A stretch of DNA of 64,000 nucleotides. Source: Planosporangium thailandense. GTDB taxonomy: Bacteria; Actinomycetota; Actinomycetes; Mycobacteriales; Micromonosporaceae. The translations under genes and the position numbers were made by a program. The stretch lies in the NCBI RefSeq assembly GCF_011947195.1, contig NZ_JAATVY010000003.1:186001-250000 (forward strand), read 5' to 3'. Position 1 is the first letter of the stretch; the number at the start of each line of letters is the position of its first letter. This document shows positions 42,406-49,881 of this stretch, one piece after another. The notes beneath the pieces are model-generated. The model did no database searches. It was not told where the DNA came from and saw only the letters and a program-made list of their open reading frames with translations.

Positions 42406-42419
42406 TTACCTGCGGGTAA
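42406..42419. promoter_or_regulatory. TTACC-N4-GGTAA dyad upstream of the MaoC gene
   Basis: ttacc-tgcg-ggtaa ends 30 nt before the ATG at 42450 and overlaps the probable -10 region. It matches the dyad before the lyase gene (34318-34331) in both sequence and distance. Confidence 0.55.
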
Positions 42420-42449
42420 TGTCAGGCCGGTCGATGGGAAGGGGTCGCG

Positions 42450-42950
42450 ATGCAGTTCGGGCGGTATTTCGAGGATTTCGAGGTCGGCGCGGTCTACCGG
42501 CACTGGCCCGGCAAGACGGTCACGGAATATGACGACCACCTGTTCTGCCTGTTGACGATGAACCACCACCCGCTGCACATCGACGCCCACTACGCGGAGA
42601 CATCGACACACTTCAAGCGCAACGTGGTGGTCGGGAACTACATCTACTCGATCCTGCTGGGCATGTCGGTGCCGGACGTCTCCGGCAAGGCGATCGCCAA
42701 CCTCGAAGTCGAGTCGCTGCGCCATGTCGCGCCCACGTTCCACGGCGACACCATCTACGGCGAGACGACCGTGCTCGACAAGCGGGAGTCCGAATCCAAG
42801 CCGGACCGGGGTGTGGTGAGCGTCGAGACCCGCGGCTACAAGCAGGACGGCACGCTGGTCTGCGTGTTCCGGCGCAAGGTGATGGTGCCGAAGAAGGAGT
42901 TCGCGGGGCCCGAGCAGCCGAGCTTCCCGGAGCCCAAGCCCTCCGCGTGA
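42450..42950 (+). CDS. MaoC-family dehydratase (mesaconyl-CoA hydratase type)
   Basis: A 166-residue hot-dog-fold hydratase. Signature segments are GKTVTEYDDHLFCLLTMNHH followed by PLHID, NVVVGNYIYSILLGMSVPD, and LRHVAPTFHGDTIYGETTV. This long, highly conserved pattern matches the Streptomyces MaoC protein encoded beside the lyase and crotonyl-CoA reductase genes, proposed to hydrate mesaconyl-CoA or a related CoA ester. AAGGGG precedes the ATG. It stands alone here, 7 kb from the lyase, sharing its upstream dyad. Confidence 0.9.
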   Translation: MQFGRYFEDFEVGAVYRHWPGKTVTEYDDHLFCLLTMNHHPLHIDAHYAETSTHFKRNVVVGNYIYSILLGMSVPDVSGKAIANLEVESLRHVAPTFHGDTIYGETTVLDKRESESKPDRGVVSVETRGYKQDGTLVCVFRRKVMVPKKEFAGPEQPSFPEPKPSA

Positions 42951-43098
42951 TCCCGCGACGCCGACCGGCCTGATCCGGCGTCCGGCGCCCGGCGGTCGCA
43001 CCCCGGCGGTCGGGGCCCGCGACTTGCCCCGTGACCTGTCAGGGACGGCTAACGATCACGGTTACCGGCGCGCCTATGCTGAGCGCTGGAGGGTCGTC

Positions 43099-43575
43099 AT
43101 GCCGCACCAACGAGGGAGCCGGTCAACCGTCGCGTTGTCCTTCCCGCCTGCGGAGTGGGATCTCATCGTCCGACTCCCCGGCCGGGTGTTGATCGCCGCC
43201 ACGGCGGTCGAGCGGGACAACATCGGGCATACCGTGGCGGAGGGCATCGCCGGGATCGAGGCGATCGCGGCCGGCAGAGCGTCACCCAGTCGGCTGCTGC
43301 GGGACGTGGTGGCCGCGATCTACGCCGAACAGGTCGGGGACGGCGACCCGCACGAGTTCGCCGAACCACGGTCGGGAATCGCGAGCGTGCTGGCCGACTG
43401 CCGGGTGGGCGCCCGGGCCCTCACGCGGCGAGCCCCGGGCGAGGACGCCGCCGCCTACCGGGACTGGCTCGTCGACATCGCCGCGACCGTGTGCTCGGCC
43501 AACCGGGCCGAAGGGTGCGCGACACCGGCCGAGCGCCGGTTCCTGGCGGACCTGTCGCTCGCGTTGACCGTCTGA
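43099..43575 (+). CDS. Hypothetical helical protein, TerB-like in part
   Basis: A 158-residue protein with an ATG preceded by GGAGGG and a TATGCT box further upstream. The N-terminal 1-65 region reads TVALSFPPAEWDLIVRLPGRVLIAATAVE. The C-terminal helical part (AAAYRDWLVDIAATVCSANRAEG, then TPAERRFLADLSLAL) resembles the end of TerB-like domains linked to tellurite resistance, but the match is weak. No neighbouring ter genes exist. Function not assigned. Confidence 0.65.
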   Translation: MPHQRGSRSTVALSFPPAEWDLIVRLPGRVLIAATAVERDNIGHTVAEGIAGIEAIAAGRASPSRLLRDVVAAIYAEQVGDGDPHEFAEPRSGIASVLADCRVGARALTRRAPGEDAAAYRDWLVDIAATVCSANRAEGCATPAERRFLADLSLALTV

Positions 43576-43649
43576 CCCCGTACCTGACCGGCTTGCGACT
43601 GCGGTCCTCGCAAGCTGCGGTCCTCGCGCTGCGCGTACCTTTGCCTGTC

Positions 43650-44288
43650 ATGAGCGAGGATGTCGAGGTCGAACCTGATCTCGAAGTGGGGGTCGGTCCG
43701 TGGGTCGGTCCGTGGCCGACGGACCCCCGGTACGACCCGGAACTGCTGGCGGCCGGTGACCGCCGCAACGTGGTCGACCGGTACCGGTACTGGCGGCTCG
43801 ACGCGATCGTGGCCGATCTCGACTTCCGGCGGCACGACTTCCACGTGGCGATCGAGAACTGGCAGCATGATCTGAACATCGGCACGGTCGTGCGCAACGC
43901 CAACGCGTTCCTGGCGGCCGGGGTGCACATCGTCGGCCGTCGGCGCTGGAACCGGCGCGGCGCCATGGTCACCGATCGCTACCAGCACGTGCGGTACCAC
44001 GAGTCGATCGCGGACCTGGTGACCTGGGCGCACGGCGAGGAACTGCCGGTGGTGGGCATCGACAACCTGCCCGGTGCGGCGCCGCTGGAGTCGGTCGTCC
44101 TGCCACGCCGCTGCGTCCTGCTCTTCGGTCAGGAGGGGCCGGGCCTGTCCGAGCGCGCCCGCAAAGCCTGCGACCGGATGTACTCGATCGCGCAGTACGG
44201 CTCGACGCGCTCGATCAACGCCGGGGTGGCCAGCGGGATCGCGATGCACGCCTGGGTCCGTGTGCACGCCGGACCGCCCGCCGGCTGA
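43650..44288 (+). CDS. TrmH/SpoU-family RNA methyltransferase
   Basis: A 212-residue trefoil-knot methyltransferase that 2'-O-methylates ribose in tRNA or rRNA. Motif 1 is HDLNIGTVVRNANAF (N76, R82, N83), motif 2 is CVLLFGQEGPGLSE and motif 3 is STRSINAGVASGIAMHAW. There is no L30e-like N-terminal RNA-binding domain, only a 60-residue acidic lead containing a duplicated GPWVGPW. The exact target is unknown. ATG start. Confidence 0.9.
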   Translation: MSEDVEVEPDLEVGVGPWVGPWPTDPRYDPELLAAGDRRNVVDRYRYWRLDAIVADLDFRRHDFHVAIENWQHDLNIGTVVRNANAFLAAGVHIVGRRRWNRRGAMVTDRYQHVRYHESIADLVTWAHGEELPVVGIDNLPGAAPLESVVLPRRCVLLFGQEGPGLSERARKACDRMYSIAQYGSTRSINAGVASGIAMHAWVRVHAGPPAG

Positions 44289-44380
44289 CGGCTGCCGGCC
44301 GCGCCCGGCGAGTGCCGGACCGTCCACCCGCCCGGGTGGCGGCGCTTGACGGCTTCGTGGCGACGACGCACCGTAGTCGT

Positions 44381-45052
44381 ATGGGCATCGCCGTTTGCTG
44401 TCCCAGGTGCGGCGGTCGGGTGCGAGCGCCCGACCTGATGAACAGCGACTGGCGTTGCGATGTCGACGGGCCCGTCCTGCCGTTCTCCGTCGCCGAGCAC
44501 ATCAACGCCGAGATCCTCGAGGCGGTCGTCGCGAAGCTACGCCCACGCCGGCCCGGCGCCGACGCGACACCGCTGTGGGCGCTGTGGCCGCTGCCGCCAG
44601 GGTGGATGGTGACGGGGGTCGGCTGGGCCGGCGACGGGCGCTCCGGTGTCCGGGCCACCGTACTGGCCTGTAGCGGCCCGGCGCCCATCGACCGCGGCCC
44701 GGCCGACCTCGTCCTGGTCGCCGAGGAGCCCGGCGTGGGGCTGGGTACCCGGTTCGCCGGCATTCCCGGCCCCGACCCGGGACCGTTCCTCGAGGGCGCG
44801 CAGGACGGTGCGCCGGCGCACGCGAAGGTACGGGTGGCGGGCTGGCCGACCCCGTTGTGGTCGGTGAAGTCCGCCGACGACCGGTCGGCGTACGTGGGTG
44901 AAGCCAAGGGCATGTGGCTGTACGCGGTGGCCTGGCCGGCGTCCGCCGGATATCTCGTGGCCGAGGATCTCTCGCTGTGCGATCTGGTCGACTCGTTGCC
45001 CAGCGAACTCGTTTTCGGCGCCCCTTCCCCGCATCTGCATAGCTGCGCATAG
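44381..45052 (+). CDS. DUF6758 zinc-ribbon protein
   Basis: A 223-residue actinobacterial protein. The N-terminus CCPRCGGRVRAPDLMNSDWRC holds a CxxC...C zinc-ribbon-like element. The rest has the DUF6758 pattern: PLWALWPLPPGWMVTGVGWAGD, GPADLVLVAEEPGVGLG, and WPTPLWSV...AYVGEAKGMWLYAV. It has no predicted membrane segment. Function unknown. ATG start. It stands alone between the methyltransferase and the PH-domain operon. Confidence 0.82.
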   Translation: MGIAVCCPRCGGRVRAPDLMNSDWRCDVDGPVLPFSVAEHINAEILEAVVAKLRPRRPGADATPLWALWPLPPGWMVTGVGWAGDGRSGVRATVLACSGPAPIDRGPADLVLVAEEPGVGLGTRFAGIPGPDPGPFLEGAQDGAPAHAKVRVAGWPTPLWSVKSADDRSAYVGEAKGMWLYAVAWPASAGYLVAEDLSLCDLVDSLPSELVFGAPSPHLHSCA

Positions 45053-45091
45053 CCCGGCACCACTAGGATCGGGTCCTGTCTGGACGGATGA

Positions 45092-45127
45092 GTGAACGTT
45101 CACCGATAGGCACATCACTGATACTGT
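45092..45127 (+). promoter_or_regulatory. Promoter with palindromic operator before the small membrane operon
   Basis: The perfect 12-bp palindrome gtgaacgttcac (45092-45103) overlaps a possible -35 ttcacc (45099-45104). Seventeen nt later lies tactgt (45122-45127) as -10. The arrangement suits repression by a TetR-like factor; no such gene is adjacent. Confidence 0.5.
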
Positions 45128-45180
45128 GAGTTGGCCGCGGCGTGATGCACCCGAGGCCGTGGGGAGAGGGAAGGCCCGAG

Positions 45181-45339
45181 ATGGTCAAAAAGGTCCTCAC
45201 CTGGGCTTCCATCGCTTTTTTGGTGTTCTTCGTCGCCTACCGCCCCGCCTCGGCGGCGCAGGTCGTGAAGTCGCTGGGAAACGGACTCGTCGACATTGGA
45301 ACCGGCTTCGGTGACTTCTTCTCGAGGCTCGTCAGCTGA
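45181..45339 (+). CDS. Small secreted or single-pass membrane protein
   Basis: A 52-residue protein: a short basic start (MVKKVLTW), a hydrophobic core (SIAFLVFFVAY) and an AXA-like site (ASAAQ), then an amphipathic segment VVKSLGNGLVDIGTGFGDFF. It may be cleaved or remain anchored. GAAGG lies upstream of the ATG. It is two bases before the PH-domain gene and surely co-transcribed, implying a joint envelope function. No named family recognised. Confidence 0.8.
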   Translation: MVKKVLTWASIAFLVFFVAYRPASAAQVVKSLGNGLVDIGTGFGDFFSRLVS

Positions 45340-45341
45340 CG

Positions 45342-46148
45342 ATGACGACGCCGGAGCCGCCCGACGGCGAAGATCCAGGCCGTCGCTGGGAAGACCAGGA
45401 GACCGAGCAGTTCGCCCGGCCGCTCGATGACCCGTCCGAGGCGGCTGGCGGCGGGGACCCCGGCGTCACCGCGGGGGGTGCCTACTACGTCGTCGACGAG
45501 CCTCTTCCGCTCACCGACGAGGAGCTGGCGGCGCTACGGGGCGAGCCGCTGGCGCCCCCGCTCGTACCCTCCCGGCGCGTCCTGCCGCTGGAGGAGGAGC
45601 CCAGCTCGATCGTCCAGCGATACCTGTTCCCGACCGAGAAGTACCGCGGCGAGTGGCGGCGGCACTGGATCGAGCTCATCAGGGAGATCCTGATCGGCGT
45701 GGCCGCGACCCTGCTCATGGGGTACGCCACCGGCTACATGGCCAAGCACAACATCTCCAGCGGCGTGACCATCGTCATCCTGCTGTGGCTGGCGATTCTG
45801 GTCGCACTCGGCTGGCGGGCCGCCGACTGGTGGTACGACCGGTTCATCCTCACCAACAAACGGGTCATGCTCGTCAACGGCATCGTCACCCGTAAGGTCG
45901 CCATGATGCCGCTGCTGCGGGTCACCGACATGAAGTACGTGCAGTCGCCGCTCGGCCGGCTCCTCAACTACGGGACGTTCGAGCTGGAGTCCGCCGGCCA
46001 GGAGCAGGCGCTGCGCAAAGTCGACAACCTGCCCAACCCCAACGAGCTCTACCTGCGTATCGTCGAGGAGATGTACGAGCCCGAGGCGGTCGAAGCCCGG
46101 CTGGGACGGATCAGCGAGGGCGAGTTCGACGAGGACGACGGCACCTGA
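45342..46148 (+). CDS. PH-domain (bPH2/DUF304) membrane protein
   Basis: A 268-residue protein. An acidic disordered N-terminus (1-90) is followed by a juxtamembrane segment RYLFPTEKYRGEWRRHWIELIREI. Two transmembrane helices lie at about 112-132 and 137-156. A bacterial PH domain follows (DWWYDRFILTNKRVMLVNGIVTRK, LLRVTDMKYVQSPLGRLLNYG) and an acidic tail. The family is usually linked to membrane stress or lipid-proximal scaffolding. The ATG is two nt after the small membrane gene. Confidence 0.87.
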   Translation: MTTPEPPDGEDPGRRWEDQETEQFARPLDDPSEAAGGGDPGVTAGGAYYVVDEPLPLTDEELAALRGEPLAPPLVPSRRVLPLEEEPSSIVQRYLFPTEKYRGEWRRHWIELIREILIGVAATLLMGYATGYMAKHNISSGVTIVILLWLAILVALGWRAADWWYDRFILTNKRVMLVNGIVTRKVAMMPLLRVTDMKYVQSPLGRLLNYGTFELESAGQEQALRKVDNLPNPNELYLRIVEEMYEPEAVEARLGRISEGEFDEDDGT

Positions 46149-46180
46149 CGCGCCGCCGGAAATCTCCACCGTTTTCCTGA

Positions 46181-46208
46181 CAACCTTTCTCGTGCCCCAA
46201 CGCGTATC
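46181..46208 (+). promoter_or_regulatory. ECF-type autoregulatory promoter candidate
   Basis: CAACC (46181-46185) and CGTATC (46203-46208) separated by 17 nt, upstream of the sigma-factor gene. The shape fits ECF promoters (AAC-containing -35 and CGTA/CGTC -10), suggesting that the sigma factor drives its own operon. Confidence 0.5.
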
Positions 46209-46237
46209 GGTTGGTGCATCCGAGGAAGGAGTCAGGC

Positions 46238-46786
46238 GTGGTCTCATCGGCAGGCGACCCGGAGCGGGAGTTCCGTGACTTTGTCGCGGCGCGTTCCACG
46301 GCGCTCTTGCGGACCGCTTACCTCCTGTCCGGCGACTGGGGCGCGGCCGAGGACCTGCTGCAGGTATCGCTGACGAAGACGTATCTGGCGTGGCGGCGGA
46401 TCGAGCGCATCGAGGCGGTCGAGCCGTACGCGCGCAAGGTGCTGGTCAACACCGCGACGAGCTGGTGGCGACGGCGCTGGCACGGTGAACGGCCGACCGA
46501 GGTGCTCCCGGAACGGGCGATCTCGGACGGCCTCGACGCGCGCCTGGAGCGCGACGCGCTGTGGGCCCACGTCAAGGAGCTGCCTGCCCGGCAGCGGGCC
46601 GTACTGGTCCTGCGCTTCTACGAAGACTTGTCCGAAGTGGACACCGCCGCGCTGCTCGGCGTGTCCGTCGGCACGGTCAAGAGCCAGTGCTCCCGGGCCC
46701 TCGCGACGCTACGCCGGCGACTTGGTGAACAGGGGATCGAACCCGGTGCGCGTGCCCCACAGACAGCGAAGGAGACAGTCCGGTGA
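46238..46786 (+). CDS. SigE-family ECF RNA polymerase sigma factor
   Basis: A 182-residue ECF sigma factor of the actinobacterial SigE family. Region 2 is FVAARSTALLRTAYLLSGDWGAAEDLLQVSLTKTYLAWRRI. Region 4 is LPARQRAVLVLRFYEDLSEVDTAALLGVSVGTVKSQCSRAL. The GTG at 46238 is chosen for AAGGAG seven nt upstream. The stop overlaps the next gene by four bases (GTGA), so the membrane protein behind it is the likely partner or anti-sigma factor. Confidence 0.9.
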   Translation: MVSSAGDPEREFRDFVAARSTALLRTAYLLSGDWGAAEDLLQVSLTKTYLAWRRIERIEAVEPYARKVLVNTATSWWRRRWHGERPTEVLPERAISDGLDARLERDALWAHVKELPARQRAVLVLRFYEDLSEVDTAALLGVSVGTVKSQCSRALATLRRRLGEQGIEPGARAPQTAKETVR

Positions 46787-47949
46787 CCAGGCTTGAGGAT
46801 GAACTGCGTAACACCTTCGCTGCCAACGTGGCCGAGGTGCCGCCGATCCACGACGTCGCCGGTACGGCCATCGCCCGCGGCCGCGTGATCCGCCGACACC
46901 GGCGGATCACCGTAGGCGCCGCCTTCGCGGTGGTGATCGCGATGGTGACCTCCGGCACGTTGTGGGCGGGCGGCGGCTTCGGCGGCCAGCCGGGCCAGCG
47001 GCGGACCGGCCAGCTGGCCGCCGCGCCGAACGCCGACGTCACGTCGACGGCACCGCTCGACCTGGTGGTCGGTGGCGAGCTCCGCCCGGCCGGACACGCC
47101 CCGATCAGCCTTCCCGGCAGTGGCGACGTGTACGACGCGCTGCGGGTGCCGGAAGGCTGGTTGGTCGTACGCGGTGACAAGGCCACCCACCAGCTCTGGC
47201 TGGTTCGTGACAGCGGCGAGCCGACCCTGGTGATCGACGGGCTTCCGAGCAACTTCGCGTTCTCGCCCGACGGCCGGCGCATCGCGTACCAGCAGGGGAG
47301 CATGCTCACCGTCGCAACCGTCGCCGGCGGCCGGGACCTGAGCGGGCAGGGCGTCCAGCTGCCCGGCTCCGACAGATCCCAGGGGCGTACCGGCGCGGAG
47401 CTGGTCGGCTGGGCCGGGTCGTACCTGGTGATCGGGAACCGGCAGGGGATCGACTACGACGGTTACGACCTGTGGGATCCGTCCCAGGGCGGGTACGTGC
47501 CGACCTGGAACCACGACGTGGTCGCCATCTACGCCGCCACGCCGGACGGCCGGTCGGTGGTCGGCGAGGTGAAGGACGCCCGTCCGGGGACCTTCTGCAC
47601 GGCGGTGCTCGACCCGGCCGCCGGACTCCGCGCCGGTGACAAGGCCTGCGGCCAGCCGTACCTGAGCGTCGCCCGGCACGGCTTGTCCCCGGACGGGCGG
47701 TGGGTTCTGGGCGAGGCCAACCGCGCCGTCGGCGTCGTGGACACCCGGAACGGCAGGTTGACGGCGACGAGTGTGCCGGCCGAGGGCACCTGGTGGGCGG
47801 GGCCGGTGTGGACCGGCCGGGACACCTTCGCCGTGGCCGAGGAGAGCCACCTCCGCTACGGCAGGGTCACCGACCCGCAGCACCCGCAGGAGCTGCCCGC
47901 TCCGTCCACAACGGAGCGTTGGCTCGTCGTCGCGAGGCCGGTCGCATGA
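46783..47949 (+). CDS. Membrane beta-propeller-like protein, probable sigma-factor partner
   Basis: A 388-residue protein. The cytoplasmic N-terminus (1-38, LEDELRNTFAANVAEVPPIHDV) is of anti-sigma size and is followed by one transmembrane helix (about 42-65). The extracellular part holds WD40/TolB-like blades (FAFSPDGRRIAYQQGS, GLSPDGRWVLGEA). It lacks the zinc HxxxCxxC motif of classical anti-sigma factors. Translational coupling to the sigma gene supports a regulatory role, but this is inference. Confidence 0.8.
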   Translation: MTRLEDELRNTFAANVAEVPPIHDVAGTAIARGRVIRRHRRITVGAAFAVVIAMVTSGTLWAGGGFGGQPGQRRTGQLAAAPNADVTSTAPLDLVVGGELRPAGHAPISLPGSGDVYDALRVPEGWLVVRGDKATHQLWLVRDSGEPTLVIDGLPSNFAFSPDGRRIAYQQGSMLTVATVAGGRDLSGQGVQLPGSDRSQGRTGAELVGWAGSYLVIGNRQGIDYDGYDLWDPSQGGYVPTWNHDVVAIYAATPDGRSVVGEVKDARPGTFCTAVLDPAAGLRAGDKACGQPYLSVARHGLSPDGRWVLGEANRAVGVVDTRNGRLTATSVPAEGTWWAGPVWTGRDTFAVAEESHLRYGRVTDPQHPQELPAPSTTERWLVVARPVA

Positions 47950-47970
47950 TCGGATGATTGCCCGATGTCG

Positions 47971-47976
47971 TAGCGT
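47971..47976 (+). promoter_or_regulatory. Leaderless-type -10 box of the PHP gene
   Basis: TAGCGT, eight nt before the ATG at 47985, without a Shine-Dalgarno sequence. Confidence 0.42.
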
Positions 47977-47984
47977 CGGCGGTG

Positions 47985-48833
47985 ATGCGAATTGACCTGC
48001 ACACACACTCGACGGCCAGCGACGGCACGCTGACCCCGGCGGAGCTGATGGGGGCGGCGGCCTCCGCCGGGCTCGACGTGATCGCGATCACTGATCACGA
48101 CACCACGGCCGGCTGGGAGCCGGCCGGGGCGGCCCTGCCGGCCGGGTTGACGCTCGTACCGGGTGCCGAACTGTCCTGCCGCTGGTACGCGACCGACCGG
48201 CCGATCGGGCTGCACCTGCTCGCGTACCTGTTCGACCCGGCGGACCCAGCCCTGTCGGCGGCGCTCGCGGCGGTGCGCGAGGACCGGGTGCGGCGCGCGC
48301 AGCGGATGGTCGATCTGCTGCGCGCCGACGGGATCGACGTGACCTGGGACGAGGTCAGCGGGTACGCGGGCGGCGGCACGGTGGGGCGTCCCCACCTGGC
48401 GCAGGCGCTCATCCGGCGGGGACTCGCGGGGACCGTCTCGGAGGCGTTCGCCTCGCACCTGCTCGGCGAGCGGTACCGCCTGCCCAAGCACGATCTGGAC
48501 GTGTTCGCCGCGCTGCGGCTGGTGCGCGCTGCCGGCGGGGTCACGGTGTTCGCCCATCCGAAGGCGACCCGGCGCGGGCCGGTCGTGCCTGACGAACTCA
48601 TCGTGCAGATGGCGGCGGCCGGCCTGTTCGGCCTGGAGGCCGACCACTGCGACCACACGCCGGCCGAACGGGCACACGTCCGGGCGCTCGCCGCCGACCT
48701 CGGACTCGTCGTCACGGGTTCGAGCGACTTCCACGGGTCCAACAAGACGGTGCAGCTCGGCGCGTGCACCACCGCGCCTGATGTTTACGAACGGATCGTG
48801 AGCAGCGCGAAAGGATACGCTCCGGTGCGATGA
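47985..48833 (+). CDS. PHP-domain phosphoesterase
   Basis: A 282-residue metal-dependent phosphoesterase. Motif 1 DLHTHSTASDGTLTPAEL (HxH), motif 2 IAITDHDTTAGW, the VPGAELSC segment, TVFAHPKATRRG and the final GSSDFHGSNK are all present and in order. Related proteins act on 3',5'-nucleotide bisphosphates or short oligonucleotides (RNase AM/TrpH-like). The ATG at 47985 gives a normal N-terminus; an in-frame upstream ATG at 47958 lacks homology. It overlaps marC by four bases. Confidence 0.9.
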   Translation: MRIDLHTHSTASDGTLTPAELMGAAASAGLDVIAITDHDTTAGWEPAGAALPAGLTLVPGAELSCRWYATDRPIGLHLLAYLFDPADPALSAALAAVREDRVRRAQRMVDLLRADGIDVTWDEVSGYAGGGTVGRPHLAQALIRRGLAGTVSEAFASHLLGERYRLPKHDLDVFAALRLVRAAGGVTVFAHPKATRRGPVVPDELIVQMAAAGLFGLEADHCDHTPAERAHVRALAADLGLVVTGSSDFHGSNKTVQLGACTTAPDVYERIVSSAKGYAPVR

Positions 48834-49441
48834 ACGCTAAACTGCTCGGTGAGACTGTGCTCACACTGTTCGTGATCATGGATCCGCCCGGCATGGTGCC
48901 GATCTTTCTGGCGATGACCGGGAGGTCACCGGCCCGCGAGCGCAACCGGGCCGCCTGGCAGGCGGTCGCCCTCGCGGGCGGGGTGATCGCGTTCTTCGCG
49001 GTCGCCGGGCAGGGCGTCCTGCACTATCTCGGCATCGGCCTGCCGGCGCTCCAGGGCGCGGGCGGACTGCTGCTCCTGCTGGTCGCGTTGGAACTGCTGA
49101 CCGGCAAGGCCGACGATCCGTCGTCGCAGCAGGCGACGTCGAACATCGCGCTGGTGCCGTTGGGAACGCCGCTGCTGGCCGGGCCGGGCGCGATCGTGGC
49201 CACGATGCTGTTCGTCCGGCGCAGCCACTCGACGGGCGACGTCGTCGCGATCGCGCTCGGGATGGCGCTGGTACTGCTGCTCGTCTGGCTGGCGCTGCGG
49301 TTCTCCGGCCTGATCGTCCGGCTGCTGCGCCCCAGCGGCATCGAGGTGCTCACCCGCATCGCCGGCCTGCTGGTCGCGGCGATCGCCGTGCAGCTGGTCG
49401 CGGACGCGGTGGCCGCGTTCGTCCGGGGCTACGTGGGCTGA
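48830..49441 (+). CDS. MarC-family integral membrane protein
   Basis: A 203-residue protein with six hydrophobic helices and the MarC pattern: TLFVIMDPPGMVPIFLAMT, GAGGLLLLLVALELLTG, and ALVPLGTPLLAGPGAIVATMLF. The once-supposed role in multiple antibiotic resistance is not supported in E. coli; transport function is unknown. ATGA overlap with the PHP gene. Its 3' end is involved in the repeat array that follows. Confidence 0.9.
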   Translation: MNAKLLGETVLTLFVIMDPPGMVPIFLAMTGRSPARERNRAAWQAVALAGGVIAFFAVAGQGVLHYLGIGLPALQGAGGLLLLLVALELLTGKADDPSSQQATSNIALVPLGTPLLAGPGAIVATMLFVRRSHSTGDVVAIALGMALVLLLVWLALRFSGLIVRLLRPSGIEVLTRIAGLLVAAIAVQLVADAVAAFVRGYVG

Positions 49442-49558
49442 CGCCCATCGCGCCTGCGTGGGGATGACGCCGGTCGCCGACTAACTCGCCTGCGTGGGCT
49501 GACGCCGGTCGCCGATTAACTCGCCTGGTCGTCGCCGATCAGCTCGCCTGGTCCTCCG
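49434..49558. repeat. Repeat array echoing both convergent 3' ends
   Basis: Units of 36 nt (49452-49487) and 35 nt (49488-49522) are near-identical, with a shortened third copy from 49523. Each unit contains a stretch like the marC end (gtggg.tgacgcc). On the other strand each carries the DQAS-stop end of the DUF6191 gene. Confidence 0.85.
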
Positions 49559-49793
49559 CGGGCGCCGCCGGCTTGTCGGAACGCTTGGGCCGGATCACGG
49601 CCACTCCGCGCTCGAGGTCGATCCCGCCGGCGCTGGCAACGTCGAGCCGCTTGCGCTTCTGCTCTTCGACGTGCTCGGTCTGCTTGTGCTTCGACGGCCG
49701 GAACAGCCCGTCGATCTCGGCAAGGCCGGCGGAGACCATGCTCGTCGCGCTGGTGTCCTCGTCACCCCCGCGCAACCATCGCATGAATCCCAT
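49539..49793 (-). CDS. DUF6191 small protein
   Basis: An 84-residue protein beginning MGFMRWLRGGDEDTS, with a central conserved GLAEIDGLFRPSKHKQTEHVEEQKRKR and a VDLERG-like stretch (GGIDLERGVAVIRP). This matches the actinobacterial DUF6191 pattern. Highly charged, no membrane helix, function unknown. Its final codons are copied in the adjacent repeat array. It is divergent from the nuclease gene by 88 bp. Confidence 0.8.
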   Translation of the reverse strand: MGFMRWLRGGDEDTSATSMVSAGLAEIDGLFRPSKHKQTEHVEEQKRKRLDVASAGGIDLERGVAVIRPKRSDKPAAPAEDQAS

Positions 49794-49881
49794 CGGACCT
49801 CCTGGTGCCCACCACCTGCGAATCTGCCGCGCCTACGTGGCGCGTCGGACAAGTGTCGCACCCTGGTGGCAGGATCGTCAC

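Noticed and set aside
45092-45103. Rex operator upstream of the small membrane operon
   Set aside because: gtgaacgttcac resembles TGTGAA...TTCACA, but the half-site spacing is two bases shorter than known Rex sites.
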